Of a stretch of DNA of 35,641 bases, positions 8,537 through 16,279 are shown in pieces. Positions within the stretch are counted from its first letter, which is position 1; every line of letters begins with the position of its first letter. The DNA is from Gammaproteobacteria bacterium RBG_16_51_14 (GTDB taxonomy: Bacteria > Pseudomonadota > Gammaproteobacteria > Eutrophobiales > Eutrophobiaceae): positions 2,051 through 37,691 of the forward strand of contig MGXK01000093.1 of the NCBI GenBank assembly GCA_001802375.1, read 5' to 3'. The position numbers were made by a program, and so were the translations under genes. The notes beneath the pieces were generated by a model that was not told the DNA's origin, did not search any database, and was given only the letters and a program-made list of their open reading frames with translations.

Positions 8537-8955
8537 AAAACGAGATACTGCTTTGTTTTGATTTTGGTGAAAAAAGGATCGGCGTTGCTGTTGGCCAGAC
8601 AATTACGGGAACGGCCAGTCCGCTGGCAACAGTCAATGTGAACAAGCACATACCTGACTGGGACAGCATCACACATCTGGTAAACAGCTGGCAACCGGCA
8701 TCACTGGTTGTAGGAATGCCGTTAACCATGTACGGATCCCGTCAGGAAATGAGCGAGGCAGCCGCCCGTTTTATCCGCCAGCTGGAAGGCCGTTACCATT
8801 TGCCCGTATTCGAGATCGATGAACGCCTGTCTACCTATGAAGGGAAGCAGCGCCTGGGCAGCAGCTGGAACGTTGACCCGGTTGCCGCGCAGGTAATACT
8901 TGAAACCTGGTTGTCCGAACACAGGGATGATGATCCCGGGCAAAGGGTAGATTAA
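8533..8955 (+). CDS. ruvX: Putative pre-16S rRNA nuclease / Holliday-junction resolvase-like YqgF
   Basis: YqgF/RuvX is an RNase H-fold nuclease implicated in 16S rRNA 5' end maturation and formerly predicted to resolve Holliday junctions. The 140-residue protein shows the family core: CFDFGEKRIGVAVG with the catalytic aspartate D10, LVVGMPLTMYGS, EIDERLSTYEG, and a C-terminal VDPVAAQVILETWL carrying the last acidic residue. The start is GTG, overlapping the yqgE stop as GTGA, which indicates translational coupling. Two bases separate its stop from pyrR. Confidence 0.95.
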   Translation: MKNEILLCFDFGEKRIGVAVGQTITGTASPLATVNVNKHIPDWDSITHLVNSWQPASLVVGMPLTMYGSRQEMSEAAARFIRQLEGRYHLPVFEIDERLSTYEGKQRLGSSWNVDPVAAQVILETWLSEHRDDDPGQRVD

Positions 8956-8957
8956 AG

Positions 8958-9461
8958 ATGATTAATGAGGATATCGAAGGTTTACTCGAACAGATTGCGC
9001 TGGATCTGAAATCCCTGTTACAGGCACAGTTGCGTACCGATCCGGTAATGATCGGGATCCATACCGGAGGCATATGGGTGGCTGCCTACCTGCATAAAAA
9101 ATTACACCTTGCTGATCCCCTGGGAGAACTCAATATCGCCTTTTACCGGGATGATTTCAGTCACATCGGGATCCATCCGAGGGTAACACCTTCCAATCTG
9201 CCATTTGACGTGGATAACAGACACATCATCCTGGTGGACGATGTGCTTTATACAGGAAGAACGATCCGGGCTGCCTTGAATGAGATCTTTGATTATGGCC
9301 GGCCGGCCAGCGTTACCCTGGTGGTGCTGCTGGAACGCAGCGGGCGTGAGTTACCGATCCAGGCAAATATAATCGGGAAAAGTATGACGCTAAACGCAGA
9401 TGAACATGTTAAACTTACCGGACCCGAGCCACTGGCACTGGTAATAAAAAAATCGGAATGA
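8958..9461 (+). CDS. pyrR: PyrR-type regulator / uracil phosphoribosyltransferase
   Basis: The phosphoribosyltransferase fold is shown by the PRPP-binding motif [13 protein letters not shown] (residues 91-102). [12 protein letters not shown] and [12 protein letters not shown] match the PyrR family. In Bacillus PyrR binds pyr mRNA and attenuates it. In gammaproteobacteria such as Pseudomonas it sits directly before pyrB and its RNA-binding role is less certain. No attenuator-like stem with a T-run is visible upstream here. The 167-residue length is normal. The stop overlaps the start of pyrB as ATGA. Confidence 0.94.
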   Translation: MINEDIEGLLEQIALDLKSLLQAQLRTDPVMIGIHTGGIWVAAYLHKKLHLADPLGELNIAFYRDDFSHIGIHPRVTPSNLPFDVDNRHIILVDDVLYTGRTIRAALNEIFDYGRPASVTLVVLLERSGRELPIQANIIGKSMTLNADEHVKLTGPEPLALVIKKSE

Positions 9462-10438
9462 CGGTCACCAATATTCAATTAGACAGCAACGGTCGCCTTA
9501 AGCATTTCCTTACCACAGAAGGTCTCAGTCAACAATTACTCCTGGATATCCTCAACCATGCGGAATCCTTTGCCGGCGTCGGCAAAAGGGCGGTTAAAAA
9601 AGTCCCCCTGCTGCGTGGCAAGACCGTCGTTAACCTGTTTTTCGAACCCAGCACACGCACCAGAACCACATTTGAACTCGCCGCCAAGCGTCTGTCCGCA
9701 GACGTACTGAATCTCAATATTCCCTATTCATCCACCAGCAAGGGAGAAACACTGTCGGACACCCTGCGTACGCTGGAGGCGATGCACAGCGACATGTTTG
9801 TTGTAAGGCATGATAACAGCGGCGCAGCACACTATATTGCCTCGCAGGTTGCCCCGCACATCAGTGTCATCAACGGTGGAGATGGACGGCATGCACACCC
9901 GACACAGGCCATGCTGGACATGTTCACCATTCGGCGGCATAAGGGGACTTTTTCATCCCTGGTCGTTGCGATCGTCGGCGATATACTGCATTCCCGTGTT
10001 GCCCGCTCACTGATTCACGCATTGACGACACTGGGCGTATGTGAAGTGAGGGTGGTTGCACCCAATACCCTGCTCCCGGCCGAGGTGGAAAAACTGGGGG
10101 TCCATGTGTTTCATGATATGCGTCGCGGCCTGGCTGATGCCGATGTGGTCTACATGCTGCGCCTGCAACGTGAACGCATGCGCAGCGCCCTGCTGCCCAG
10201 TGAAAACGAATATTTTTATCGTTACGGACTGACCAGGGAAAAACTGGCTGTGGCCAGACCTGATGTCATTGTCATGCATCCGGGCCCGATTAATCGCGGT
10301 ATTGAAATAGAATCAAGCGTCGCGGATGGTGAACATTCCGTTATCCTGGAGCAGGTCAGTCATGGTATCGCGGTGCGCATGGCAGTGATGGCCATGGTGA
10401 TGGGACGCTTCCACGACAATAATGCAGAAGGGACCTGA
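9458..10438 (+). CDS. pyrB: Aspartate carbamoyltransferase catalytic chain
   Basis: PyrB condenses carbamoyl phosphate and aspartate to carbamoyl aspartate, the committed step of pyrimidine synthesis. The carbamoyl-phosphate site [19 protein letters not shown] is at residues 61-79 (STRTRT 65-70). The 80s loop includes STSKGET, HAHPTQ is at 145-150, and [12 protein letters not shown] lies near the C-terminus. At 326 residues it is the longer type found in Pseudomonas, where PyrB assembles with the dihydroorotase-like PyrX rather than with PyrI. No pyrI is present. It overlaps both neighbours (ATGA with pyrR, TGATG with pyrX), so the three proteins are translationally coupled. Confidence 0.98.
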   Translation: MTVTNIQLDSNGRLKHFLTTEGLSQQLLLDILNHAESFAGVGKRAVKKVPLLRGKTVVNLFFEPSTRTRTTFELAAKRLSADVLNLNIPYSSTSKGETLSDTLRTLEAMHSDMFVVRHDNSGAAHYIASQVAPHISVINGGDGRHAHPTQAMLDMFTIRRHKGTFSSLVVAIVGDILHSRVARSLIHALTTLGVCEVRVVAPNTLLPAEVEKLGVHVFHDMRRGLADADVVYMLRLQRERMRSALLPSENEYFYRYGLTREKLAVARPDVIVMHPGPINRGIEIESSVADGEHSVILEQVSHGIAVRMAVMAMVMGRFHDNNAEGT

Positions 10439-11712
10439 TGCGAATCAAAATCAGCAACGGACATATCATTAATCCGGCCACGCGCGTGGACAGGGTCGGA
10501 GATATCTACATTGCTGACGGAAAAATTCTTTCACTGTCTGATGCGCCCGATGGTTTCAAGGCCGACCGTGAGATCGATGCTACAGATAAACTCGTATGCC
10601 CGGGTCTGGTTGATCTCTGCGCCCATCTGCGTGAACCCGGCGCCGAAAACAAGGCGACGATAGCCAGTGAAACGAGTGCAGCCGTCACTGGCGGGATCAC
10701 ATCCATCTGCTGCCCACCGGATACCAGGCCCGTTGTCGATACCCCCGCAGTCGCGGAACTGATCCATCAACGCGCAACGCAGGTCAACAAGGCACGCGTT
10801 TATACCCTGGGTGCGATGACCTTCGGGCTTGCCGGGGAAAGACTGGCGGAAATGGATACACTGAAACGGGCCGGCTGTGTCGGTATCAGTAATGCACTTG
10901 CACCGATTGAAAATACGGAGGTCCTGCGACGGGCAATGGAATACGCAGCCAGTTGTGACCTGACCCTGCATCTTTTTGCAGAAGATTCTCATCTACGAAA
11001 TCAGGGTGTCGCGCATGAAGGCGCTGTCAGTACGCGGCTGGGTTTGCCGGGCATCCCGGAAACTGCCGAGACTGTTGCTGTCAGCAGCGCCCTGCTGCTC
11101 ATAGAGCAGACCGGGGTACGCGCACATTTCTGCCGGCTCTCAACGGGCCGGGGTGTTGCCATGATCGCGGAAGCAGGACGGCGTGGACTCGCGGTGAGTG
11201 CGGACGTCGGTATATGCCACCTGCATCTCACCGAGATGGATATCGATGGCTTCAACAGCAATTGCCATTTACGCCCCCCCCTGCGCAGCCAGCGGGACCG
11301 GGAGATGCTGCAACAGGATGTCGCAGACGGCAGTATCAACGCGGTCTGTTCCGATCACCAGCCACATGACGCCGATGCCAAATCTGCGCCCTTCAGTCTT
11401 ACCGAACCGGGGGCCTCTACCATCGAATTGCTGCTGCCATTGATGTTGCATCTGGTAAACCGGAAGCACATCAACCTCACCACTGCCATTGCCGCCCTGA
11501 CCATCAACCCGGCCAGGATTTTGGGTTTACGGGCAGGCAATATTGACAAGGATATGCCTGCGGATATCTGTATCATTGATACAGACACCGCATGGAATGT
11601 GGACAACGCGGCGCTGGTCAGTGCCGGCAAGAATTCTCCATTCCATGGCTGGGAACTGACTGGCCGGGTAACCCATACCCTGTGTGGTGGAATACCCGTA
11701 TTTGAACGATGA
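10438..11712 (+). CDS. pyrX: Non-catalytic dihydroorotase-like subunit (PyrX / PyrC')
   Basis: The fold is that of a type I dihydroorotase (PGLVDL, HLREPG, the SDHQPH motif, TINPARILGL), but the metal site is broken. Against the Aquifex-type enzyme as I remember it, the first histidine of HxH is C61, the bridging-region aspartate falls in SNAL (about 151-154), one ligand histidine is F180, and another is R233. Only H63 and D306 remain. In Pseudomonas such a pseudo-dihydroorotase is a structural partner that holds aspartate carbamoyltransferase in a dodecamer. The 424-residue length is normal. A true PyrC must be encoded elsewhere. The start overlaps the pyrB stop by one base (TGATG). Confidence 0.93.
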   Translation: MRIKISNGHIINPATRVDRVGDIYIADGKILSLSDAPDGFKADREIDATDKLVCPGLVDLCAHLREPGAENKATIASETSAAVTGGITSICCPPDTRPVVDTPAVAELIHQRATQVNKARVYTLGAMTFGLAGERLAEMDTLKRAGCVGISNALAPIENTEVLRRAMEYAASCDLTLHLFAEDSHLRNQGVAHEGAVSTRLGLPGIPETAETVAVSSALLLIEQTGVRAHFCRLSTGRGVAMIAEAGRRGLAVSADVGICHLHLTEMDIDGFNSNCHLRPPLRSQRDREMLQQDVADGSINAVCSDHQPHDADAKSAPFSLTEPGASTIELLLPLMLHLVNRKHINLTTAIAALTINPARILGLRAGNIDKDMPADICIIDTDTAWNVDNAALVSAGKNSPFHGWELTGRVTHTLCGGIPVFER

Positions 11713-12638
11713 CATGCCAGCAGTGGCTGGCGACGCCGGTAGCAGACATCATGAGCCACCCCGCAACCCGTAATACAATCCTTGTTGAATTCGCGGAGCT
11801 GCTGTCCCGACAGGTATATGGAGGTGAACAATATCTCATCCGGTTATTTGCGCCCGGGACCGCGGCACGGGCCCGGCCCGGCAGTTTCGTACACCTGCAA
11901 TGCGATCCGGCATTGCCCATGCGCCGCCCCTTTTCGATCATGCGGGCCAGCCCGGATGAGGGCTGGATCGATATCCTGTTCAAGGTCTGTGGCACAGGTA
12001 CCCGGTTGCTGGCGGCACGTAACAAGGGAGATGTGATCGATCTGCTGGGACCCATTGGACAGCCATTCAAATCTGCCCGTTATCGTAAACGGCCACTCCT
12101 GATCGGTGGTGGCGTTGGTATCCCGCCGATGATCTTTCTGGCCGAACAGGTAAGGAAAAATAATCACGGGATCAGCCCTCTCGTATTGATGGGCTCGGAA
12201 ATCCCCTTTCCCTTTCAGACCAGGCCGTCCCAGATCATACTGCCGGCCATGCCGAATGAGGTCATTGCCACCATGCCATTACTGGATGACTGGGGGATAG
12301 CGTGCCGTCTGGCCAGTCTGCAGGGCTATGCGGGCTGTTATGATGGTTATGTCACCGATCTGGCCAGGTACTGGATAACACATCTGGACCCGGACCAGAG
12401 AAATGAGATCGAAATCTTTTCCTGTGGCCCCATGCCCATGCTTGCGGCGGTCGCGAAACTTGCCCGGGATTTCAACCTGCCGTGCCAGGTATCCATGGAA
12501 GAGTATATGGCGTGTGGCGTCGGCGGTTGTGCCGGGTGCACGGTACGTGTCGAAACCGGAAATGGACCTGCGATGAAGCGGGTCTGCGTAGATGGCCCGG
12601 TGTTTGATGCCGCCAGTGTTTTCCCCGTTCAGAAGTAG
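11709..12638 (+). CDS. pyrK: PyrK-like dihydroorotate dehydrogenase electron-transfer subunit, orphan
   Basis: This is a ferredoxin-reductase-type flavoprotein. It has the FAD motif RRPFSI (72-77), the nucleotide-binding loop LLIGGGVGIPPM (130-141), the CGPMPML motif (239-245), and a C-terminal [2Fe-2S] cysteine set C269, C274, C277 and C293. This is the PyrK domain order. PyrK normally channels electrons from class 1B PyrD to NAD. No pyrD lies nearby, and gammaproteobacteria usually have quinone-linked class 2 PyrD. The 309 residues exceed the common 250-260. The ATG at 11709 overlaps the pyrX stop as ATGA. A second ATG at 11751 is possible and would give 295 residues. The partner is unknown, so the symbol reflects family only. 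Confidence 0.85.
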   Translation: MTCQQWLATPVADIMSHPATRNTILVEFAELLSRQVYGGEQYLIRLFAPGTAARARPGSFVHLQCDPALPMRRPFSIMRASPDEGWIDILFKVCGTGTRLLAARNKGDVIDLLGPIGQPFKSARYRKRPLLIGGGVGIPPMIFLAEQVRKNNHGISPLVLMGSEIPFPFQTRPSQIILPAMPNEVIATMPLLDDWGIACRLASLQGYAGCYDGYVTDLARYWITHLDPDQRNEIEIFSCGPMPMLAAVAKLARDFNLPCQVSMEEYMACGVGGCAGCTVRVETGNGPAMKRVCVDGPVFDAASVFPVQK

Positions 12639-12687
12639 GCTGAATAAGCCGGATCTACCGCATTTCTGCTGCGCTGGTAACATCGGT

Positions 12688-12852
12688 TTCGCCTCGCACG
12701 GCGAATCACTTTTTTCTGGAAAAAAGTGACCAAAAAAGCCTTCCCCCGATATCGTGTCCTGCGGATACCCTCGCATGCTCATGATTTTTGCAGGTCGCGC
12801 AAACAGGACTTCCTGTCCTGGTTGCGCTCATCGGAACATCCCTGTTCCAATG
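12688..12852. repeat. Composite hairpin repeat element
   Basis: Four stems follow one another. TTCGCC/GGCGAA spans 12688-12705. TCACTTTTTTC/GAAAAAAGTGA, with 11-base arms and a two-base gap, spans 12706-12729. GCGCAA-CAGGAC paired with GTCCTG-TTGCGC spans 12797-12827. GGAACA/TGTTCC, with an outer CAT/ATG pair, spans 12829-12852. The order matches a dispersed intergenic repeat I recall from many beta- and gammaproteobacteria. Any other copies would be outside this window. It lies after two converging genes and might also terminate transcription, but its origin and function are not known to me. Confidence 0.7.
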
Positions 12853-12924
12853 ACCTTCAAATCATTCACCTGCTCGGCACGATATAAGGGGGATTGATCA
12901 AGGAGGGTCAGAGAACTTGAAATG

Positions 12925-12992
12925 GTCATGTCATTTGTTATTTGTCATTGGTCATTCGTCATTCGTCAATTGACCATTGACTACTGACCAAT
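12925..12992. repeat. Degenerate heptanucleotide tandem repeat
   Basis: After a partial GTCAT unit, the units GTCATTT, GTTATTT, GTCATTG, GTCATTC, GTCATTC, GTCAATT, GACCATT, GACTACT and GACCAAT follow in exact register. The seven-base period is clear in the left units and fades to the right. The array ends four bases before the receptor stop codon. Such arrays can vary in copy number between strains. Confidence 0.8.
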
Positions 12993-12995
12993 CAA

Positions 12996-15140
12996 TCATT
13001 GATACCGGATGGATAACCCTGCATGAATATTCAATTCCGGCGCTGTATCAAAGTATCGGTGACGGGATTCATTTACCCTGATGTTACCGGTGTATTTCTG
13101 GTCAAACAGATTGTTGATCCCGAAGAAGGGGGTGAACTCGATCTTGCCACCGGTTTTCGCGGTATATCCCATCCTGAGATTGGCGAGCGTGTAATCATCT
13201 GCTGCCTCACTTTGCGGAATGAGGGCGCCAAAATCATCAACAAAGGCATTATTCACGAGTACTTCGTCCACAAACTGGACATCAAAGACGCTGAAAAAAC
13301 CCGCTGGATGGTGGTAGGCAAATTCGGCAAATCCCGTGTGCACAGGTACGCCCGGTATTCTTTCGCCGGCAAAGGATGTCCCCGCAATCACCAGGGTATC
13401 AAATTCAAAGTCCGAGTAGGTATAGGCAAGGGAAACATCAAGGCCGGGCAGGGGGCGAAATGTCAGCCCGGCCTCGATACCATTCCGTGTCGTCTCACCT
13501 GCATTGCTGAAAAATGTTGAGCCGCCGAGATTGGTGCCGGCCGGCAGCAATTCATCAGTAACATCAATGGTAAACAGCGATAATTGGTAACTGGCATTCC
13601 CGGGCAGCAGGCCCTTGACACCTGCTTCATAATTGGTTGCCGTTTGTGAATTGAGTGTTGTGTTGAATCCGCCCGGCCCTGTTGTCGATGCAAACTCACG
13701 GGTACTGGGTGTTTCGAATGATTTCGAGATGTTGCCATAGAGATGGATGCCATCGCGCAGTTTCCAGAGCAGACCGGCCTGGGGGCTCCACTCCTTGAAT
13801 GTCGCACTGCCCGACTGATCAGCATCAGCAAGAAAACGATCATTGAATTCAAATTCAACCTCGTCATAACGCACGCCCAGGGTCAGCTCCAGATTGTCCG
13901 TAATGCTGAATTCATTCTGGAGATAAATTCCCCAGTTAAAAACATCTTCGTCCTGATTCAGAACCAGCGGTCCTATAACGGAACTGTCTCTGTTATTGGT
14001 AAAATTTTTCCGGTCATCCATTTGTGAATCGATATCAAAACCGGTTGTCAGGCGATTCCGATGACCGGCCATCCGGTCACTGAAACTGTATTGAAGTCCA
14101 CCCCCCACAAAGACACGATCAATCACGATAATACCGCCCGTGCTGATAGGGGCCCCGGTCGGAAGGTTGGCATTGAAATCACGAAAGACATAATAGTTAC
14201 GGGCGGTGATCTCGTGTTTTTCACCAATCGCCTTGCGATAGATGAGACCCACTTGCTGCTGCGCCACCGATTCATCCGCACCAAATCGGACGTTGTTTCG
14301 CTGGGCATCCCTGGGGTCCGGCCGGTATACCGTACAGAATGCAGAAGCGGATTTGGGACTGCATAAACCGCCCGGGTCTTCCGCTTTCGGTGAATCGACG
14401 ATATTGGCTGTCAACGTCAGATCGGATGAGTCATCAATATCGTAGCGTAGCTTGGAATTCAACAGGATGTTTTCCGTCTCACTGTGATCACGATAGCCTT
14501 CGAGTTCCAACCGGGAGAGATTGACGAGATAGTTCAGTGCATCCTTTTGGCCGCCGGTCTTTACCTGATATTGAAAGAGATCATTTGAGCCGACGGTATA
14601 ACGGCCTTCAATAAACGGGGCGTCAACAGGCCCGTCTTCGGTATAGATATTAATGACACCCCCCGAGGCCGCACCATAGATGGAGGAGGAGGGGCCGCGG
14701 ATGACTTCAATGTGATCGGTCGAGCCAATATCGATACTGTCAACGCCCCCCTGTCCATCCGGGAGCGTATTGGGGATGCCATCGACATAGAGCTTGACAC
14801 CGCGAATGCCGAATGTCGAGCGGGAACCAAACCCACGGATGGATACGCGTAAATCCTGGTTGAAGTTATAACGGTTCGTCATGAACAGTCCCGGGATCTT
14901 GGCAAGTGCCTCATCCAGTCCGAGTCGCTGCGTACCCAGTTGTATAGCATCGATACCGACATAGCCGACCGAGGCCGGTACCTCATAGAGCGATTTTTCT
15001 ACACGCGTTGCACTGACGGTGATATCCCCGAGCTGCTTGTAAGCCGACCCGGTAAAATCTTCCGCAGACGCATTGATACCAAACCCAATGCCGCTGAAGG
15101 CTAAAAAAAGGACACCCTTGTTCAAAAAATATTTTCTCAT
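12996..15140 (-). CDS. TonB-dependent outer-membrane receptor, YncD/PqqU-like
   Basis: This is a 714-residue outer-membrane receptor. A signal peptide of about 26 residues ends ...GINASA. The sequence GDITVSATRVEKS marks the start of the plug, which carries SIRGFGSRSTFGIRGVKLYV, DGIPNTLPDGQGG and VIRGPSSSIYGAASGGVINI. The beta-barrel follows, including NLFDQKYTGNIRVNESRHRY near the end. The plug and the final-strand motifs closely resemble E. coli YncD (PqqU), which imports pyrroloquinoline quinone, as I recall its sequence. A cysteine pair in EDPGGLCSPKSASAFC may form a loop disulfide. The last residue is Q rather than the usual aromatic. It starts 49 bases after the third pilT-like gene. 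The substrate remains an inference. Confidence 0.88.
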   Translation of the reverse strand: MRKYFLNKGVLFLAFSGIGFGINASAEDFTGSAYKQLGDITVSATRVEKSLYEVPASVGYVGIDAIQLGTQRLGLDEALAKIPGLFMTNRYNFNQDLRVSIRGFGSRSTFGIRGVKLYVDGIPNTLPDGQGGVDSIDIGSTDHIEVIRGPSSSIYGAASGGVINIYTEDGPVDAPFIEGRYTVGSNDLFQYQVKTGGQKDALNYLVNLSRLELEGYRDHSETENILLNSKLRYDIDDSSDLTLTANIVDSPKAEDPGGLCSPKSASAFCTVYRPDPRDAQRNNVRFGADESVAQQQVGLIYRKAIGEKHEITARNYYVFRDFNANLPTGAPISTGGIIVIDRVFVGGGLQYSFSDRMAGHRNRLTTGFDIDSQMDDRKNFTNNRDSSVIGPLVLNQDEDVFNWGIYLQNEFSITDNLELTLGVRYDEVEFEFNDRFLADADQSGSATFKEWSPQAGLLWKLRDGIHLYGNISKSFETPSTREFASTTGPGGFNTTLNSQTATNYEAGVKGLLPGNASYQLSLFTIDVTDELLPAGTNLGGSTFFSNAGETTRNGIEAGLTFRPLPGLDVSLAYTYSDFEFDTLVIAGTSFAGERIPGVPVHTGFAEFAYHHPAGFFSVFDVQFVDEVLVNNAFVDDFGALIPQSEAADDYTLANLRMGYTAKTGGKIEFTPFFGINNLFDQKYTGNIRVNESRHRYFDTAPELNIHAGLSIRYQ

Positions 15141-15157
15141 GACTCTCTCTTTTATTT

Positions 15158-15169
15158 AACAACGTTGTT
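15158..15169. promoter_or_regulatory. Perfect 12-base palindrome upstream of the TonB receptor
   Basis: AACAACGTTGTT lies 18 bases before the receptor start codon, within the 49-base gap after the PilU-like gene. It does not look like a Fur box. It is a candidate operator, but a chance palindrome cannot be excluded. Confidence 0.3.
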
Positions 15170-15189
15170 TTGATGAAAGCTTCCCGCCA

Positions 15190-16245
15190 TTAAAAATTGA
15201 TCCTGGCCTCAAGGTTGGTTCTTGAATCGGCGTTGCTCAATGCCTCCTCAAGTACAATGCGGCCTTCCTTGTAAAGGTTGAATAGCGCCCTGTCAAAGGT
15301 TTGCATCCCTCTCTGACCACTCTCTTCCATGGCGATCTTGATTTCATCAATATCCCCTTTGAGGATCAATTCTGATATATGCGGGGTATTGACCATAATC
15401 TCGATGGCGGCACAGCGCTTGCCATCCACGCCCAATACCAGGCGCTGTGAGATAACGGCGCGTATATTCAGTGACAGATCCATGAATAACTGCTTGTGCA
15501 GTGCCTGGGGAAACAGATTGATCACACGCTCCATGGCCTGATTGGCATTGTTTGCATGCAGGGTGGAAACAGCGAGATGACCGGTATTACTGAGTTCAAG
15601 CGCGGCCTCCATCGTCTCGCGATCACGGATCTCACCAATCAGTATTACATCCGGGGCCTCACGAAGAGAGGCCCTCAGGGCATTACGATAGGTGAGAGTG
15701 TCGACACCAACCTCACGTTGGTTGACAATGGATTTCAGGTTCGGGTGGCTGAATTCGACGGGATCCTCGATGGTAAGGATATGACCGGTCATATTCTCGT
15801 TGCGATGATTAATCATGGCAGCGAGTGTGGTGGATTTACCGGAACCGGTGGCCCCCACCATCAGGATCAAACCGCGCTTGTGCATGATCAATTCCTTGAG
15901 CACATCAGGGACCCCCAGTTTTTCAAAAGTCGGGATCTTGGACGGGATCAGTCGCAGCACCATACCGACATCGCCACGCTGGCGGAAGACATTGACGCGA
16001 AAACGGCCCGAGCCATCAGGCATGTGAATGGCAAAATCACATTCCATGGTTTCTTCAAAGTGATGGACCTGATGGTCGTTCATGATGCCGAAGGCCGCTG
16101 CCCTGCTGAGGTCAGTGGTCAGTATTGTCTTGCCGACAGCGGTTGCCTTGCCTTCAATCTTGATCTTGACGGGTGAACCCACCGTAAAAAACAGATCCGA
16201 TGCATTTTTTTCAACCATCAACTTCAGATACGGTGTAATATCCAT
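15190..16245 (-). CDS. Third PilT/PilU-family ATPase, PilU-like
   Basis: This is a hexameric retraction-type ATPase of the type IV pilus system by family. It has Walker A GATGSGKST (131-139), the Asp box ILTIEDPVEF, Walker B with DVILIGEIRDRETME, and the His box STLHANNANQAMERVINLFP. The 351 residues cover the normal PAS-like N-terminal domain and RecA-like C-terminal domain. In place of PilT's AIRNLIRE it has a PilU-like motif around HISELILKGDIDEIK. It resembles the neighbouring PilU more than PilT, but it lacks PilU's charged C-terminal tail. It lies 34 bases after pilU, so probably the same operon. All catalytic motifs look intact. Confidence 0.92.
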   Translation of the reverse strand: MDITPYLKLMVEKNASDLFFTVGSPVKIKIEGKATAVGKTILTTDLSRAAAFGIMNDHQVHHFEETMECDFAIHMPDGSGRFRVNVFRQRGDVGMVLRLIPSKIPTFEKLGVPDVLKELIMHKRGLILMVGATGSGKSTTLAAMINHRNENMTGHILTIEDPVEFSHPNLKSIVNQREVGVDTLTYRNALRASLREAPDVILIGEIRDRETMEAALELSNTGHLAVSTLHANNANQAMERVINLFPQALHKQLFMDLSLNIRAVISQRLVLGVDGKRCAAIEIMVNTPHISELILKGDIDEIKIAMEESGQRGMQTFDRALFNLYKEGRIVLEEALSNADSRTNLEARINF

Positions 16246-16279
16246 CTCTGCCTCATACCCCCTGGAATTGTCAGTTTTT

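Larger units (their letters stand above)
12639..12995. other. 357-base intergenic repeat island between pyrK-like gene and TonB receptor
   Basis: No gene is supported here. The left two thirds hold a composite of four hairpins (about 12680-12855). The right end holds a heptanucleotide tandem repeat (12925-12992) running up to the stop codon of the converging receptor gene. Reading frames through it give low-complexity translations of the kind often mis-annotated as short proteins. Confidence 0.75.

Noticed and set aside
12279-12782. Minus-strand reading frame of 167 codons over pyrK and the repeat island
   Set aside because: It overlaps the well-supported PyrK-like gene and the non-coding hairpin repeat, which is known to produce spurious frames.
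15496-16176. Plus-strand reading frame of 226 codons
   Set aside because: It is an antisense shadow of the third PilT-family ATPase and has no domain of its own.
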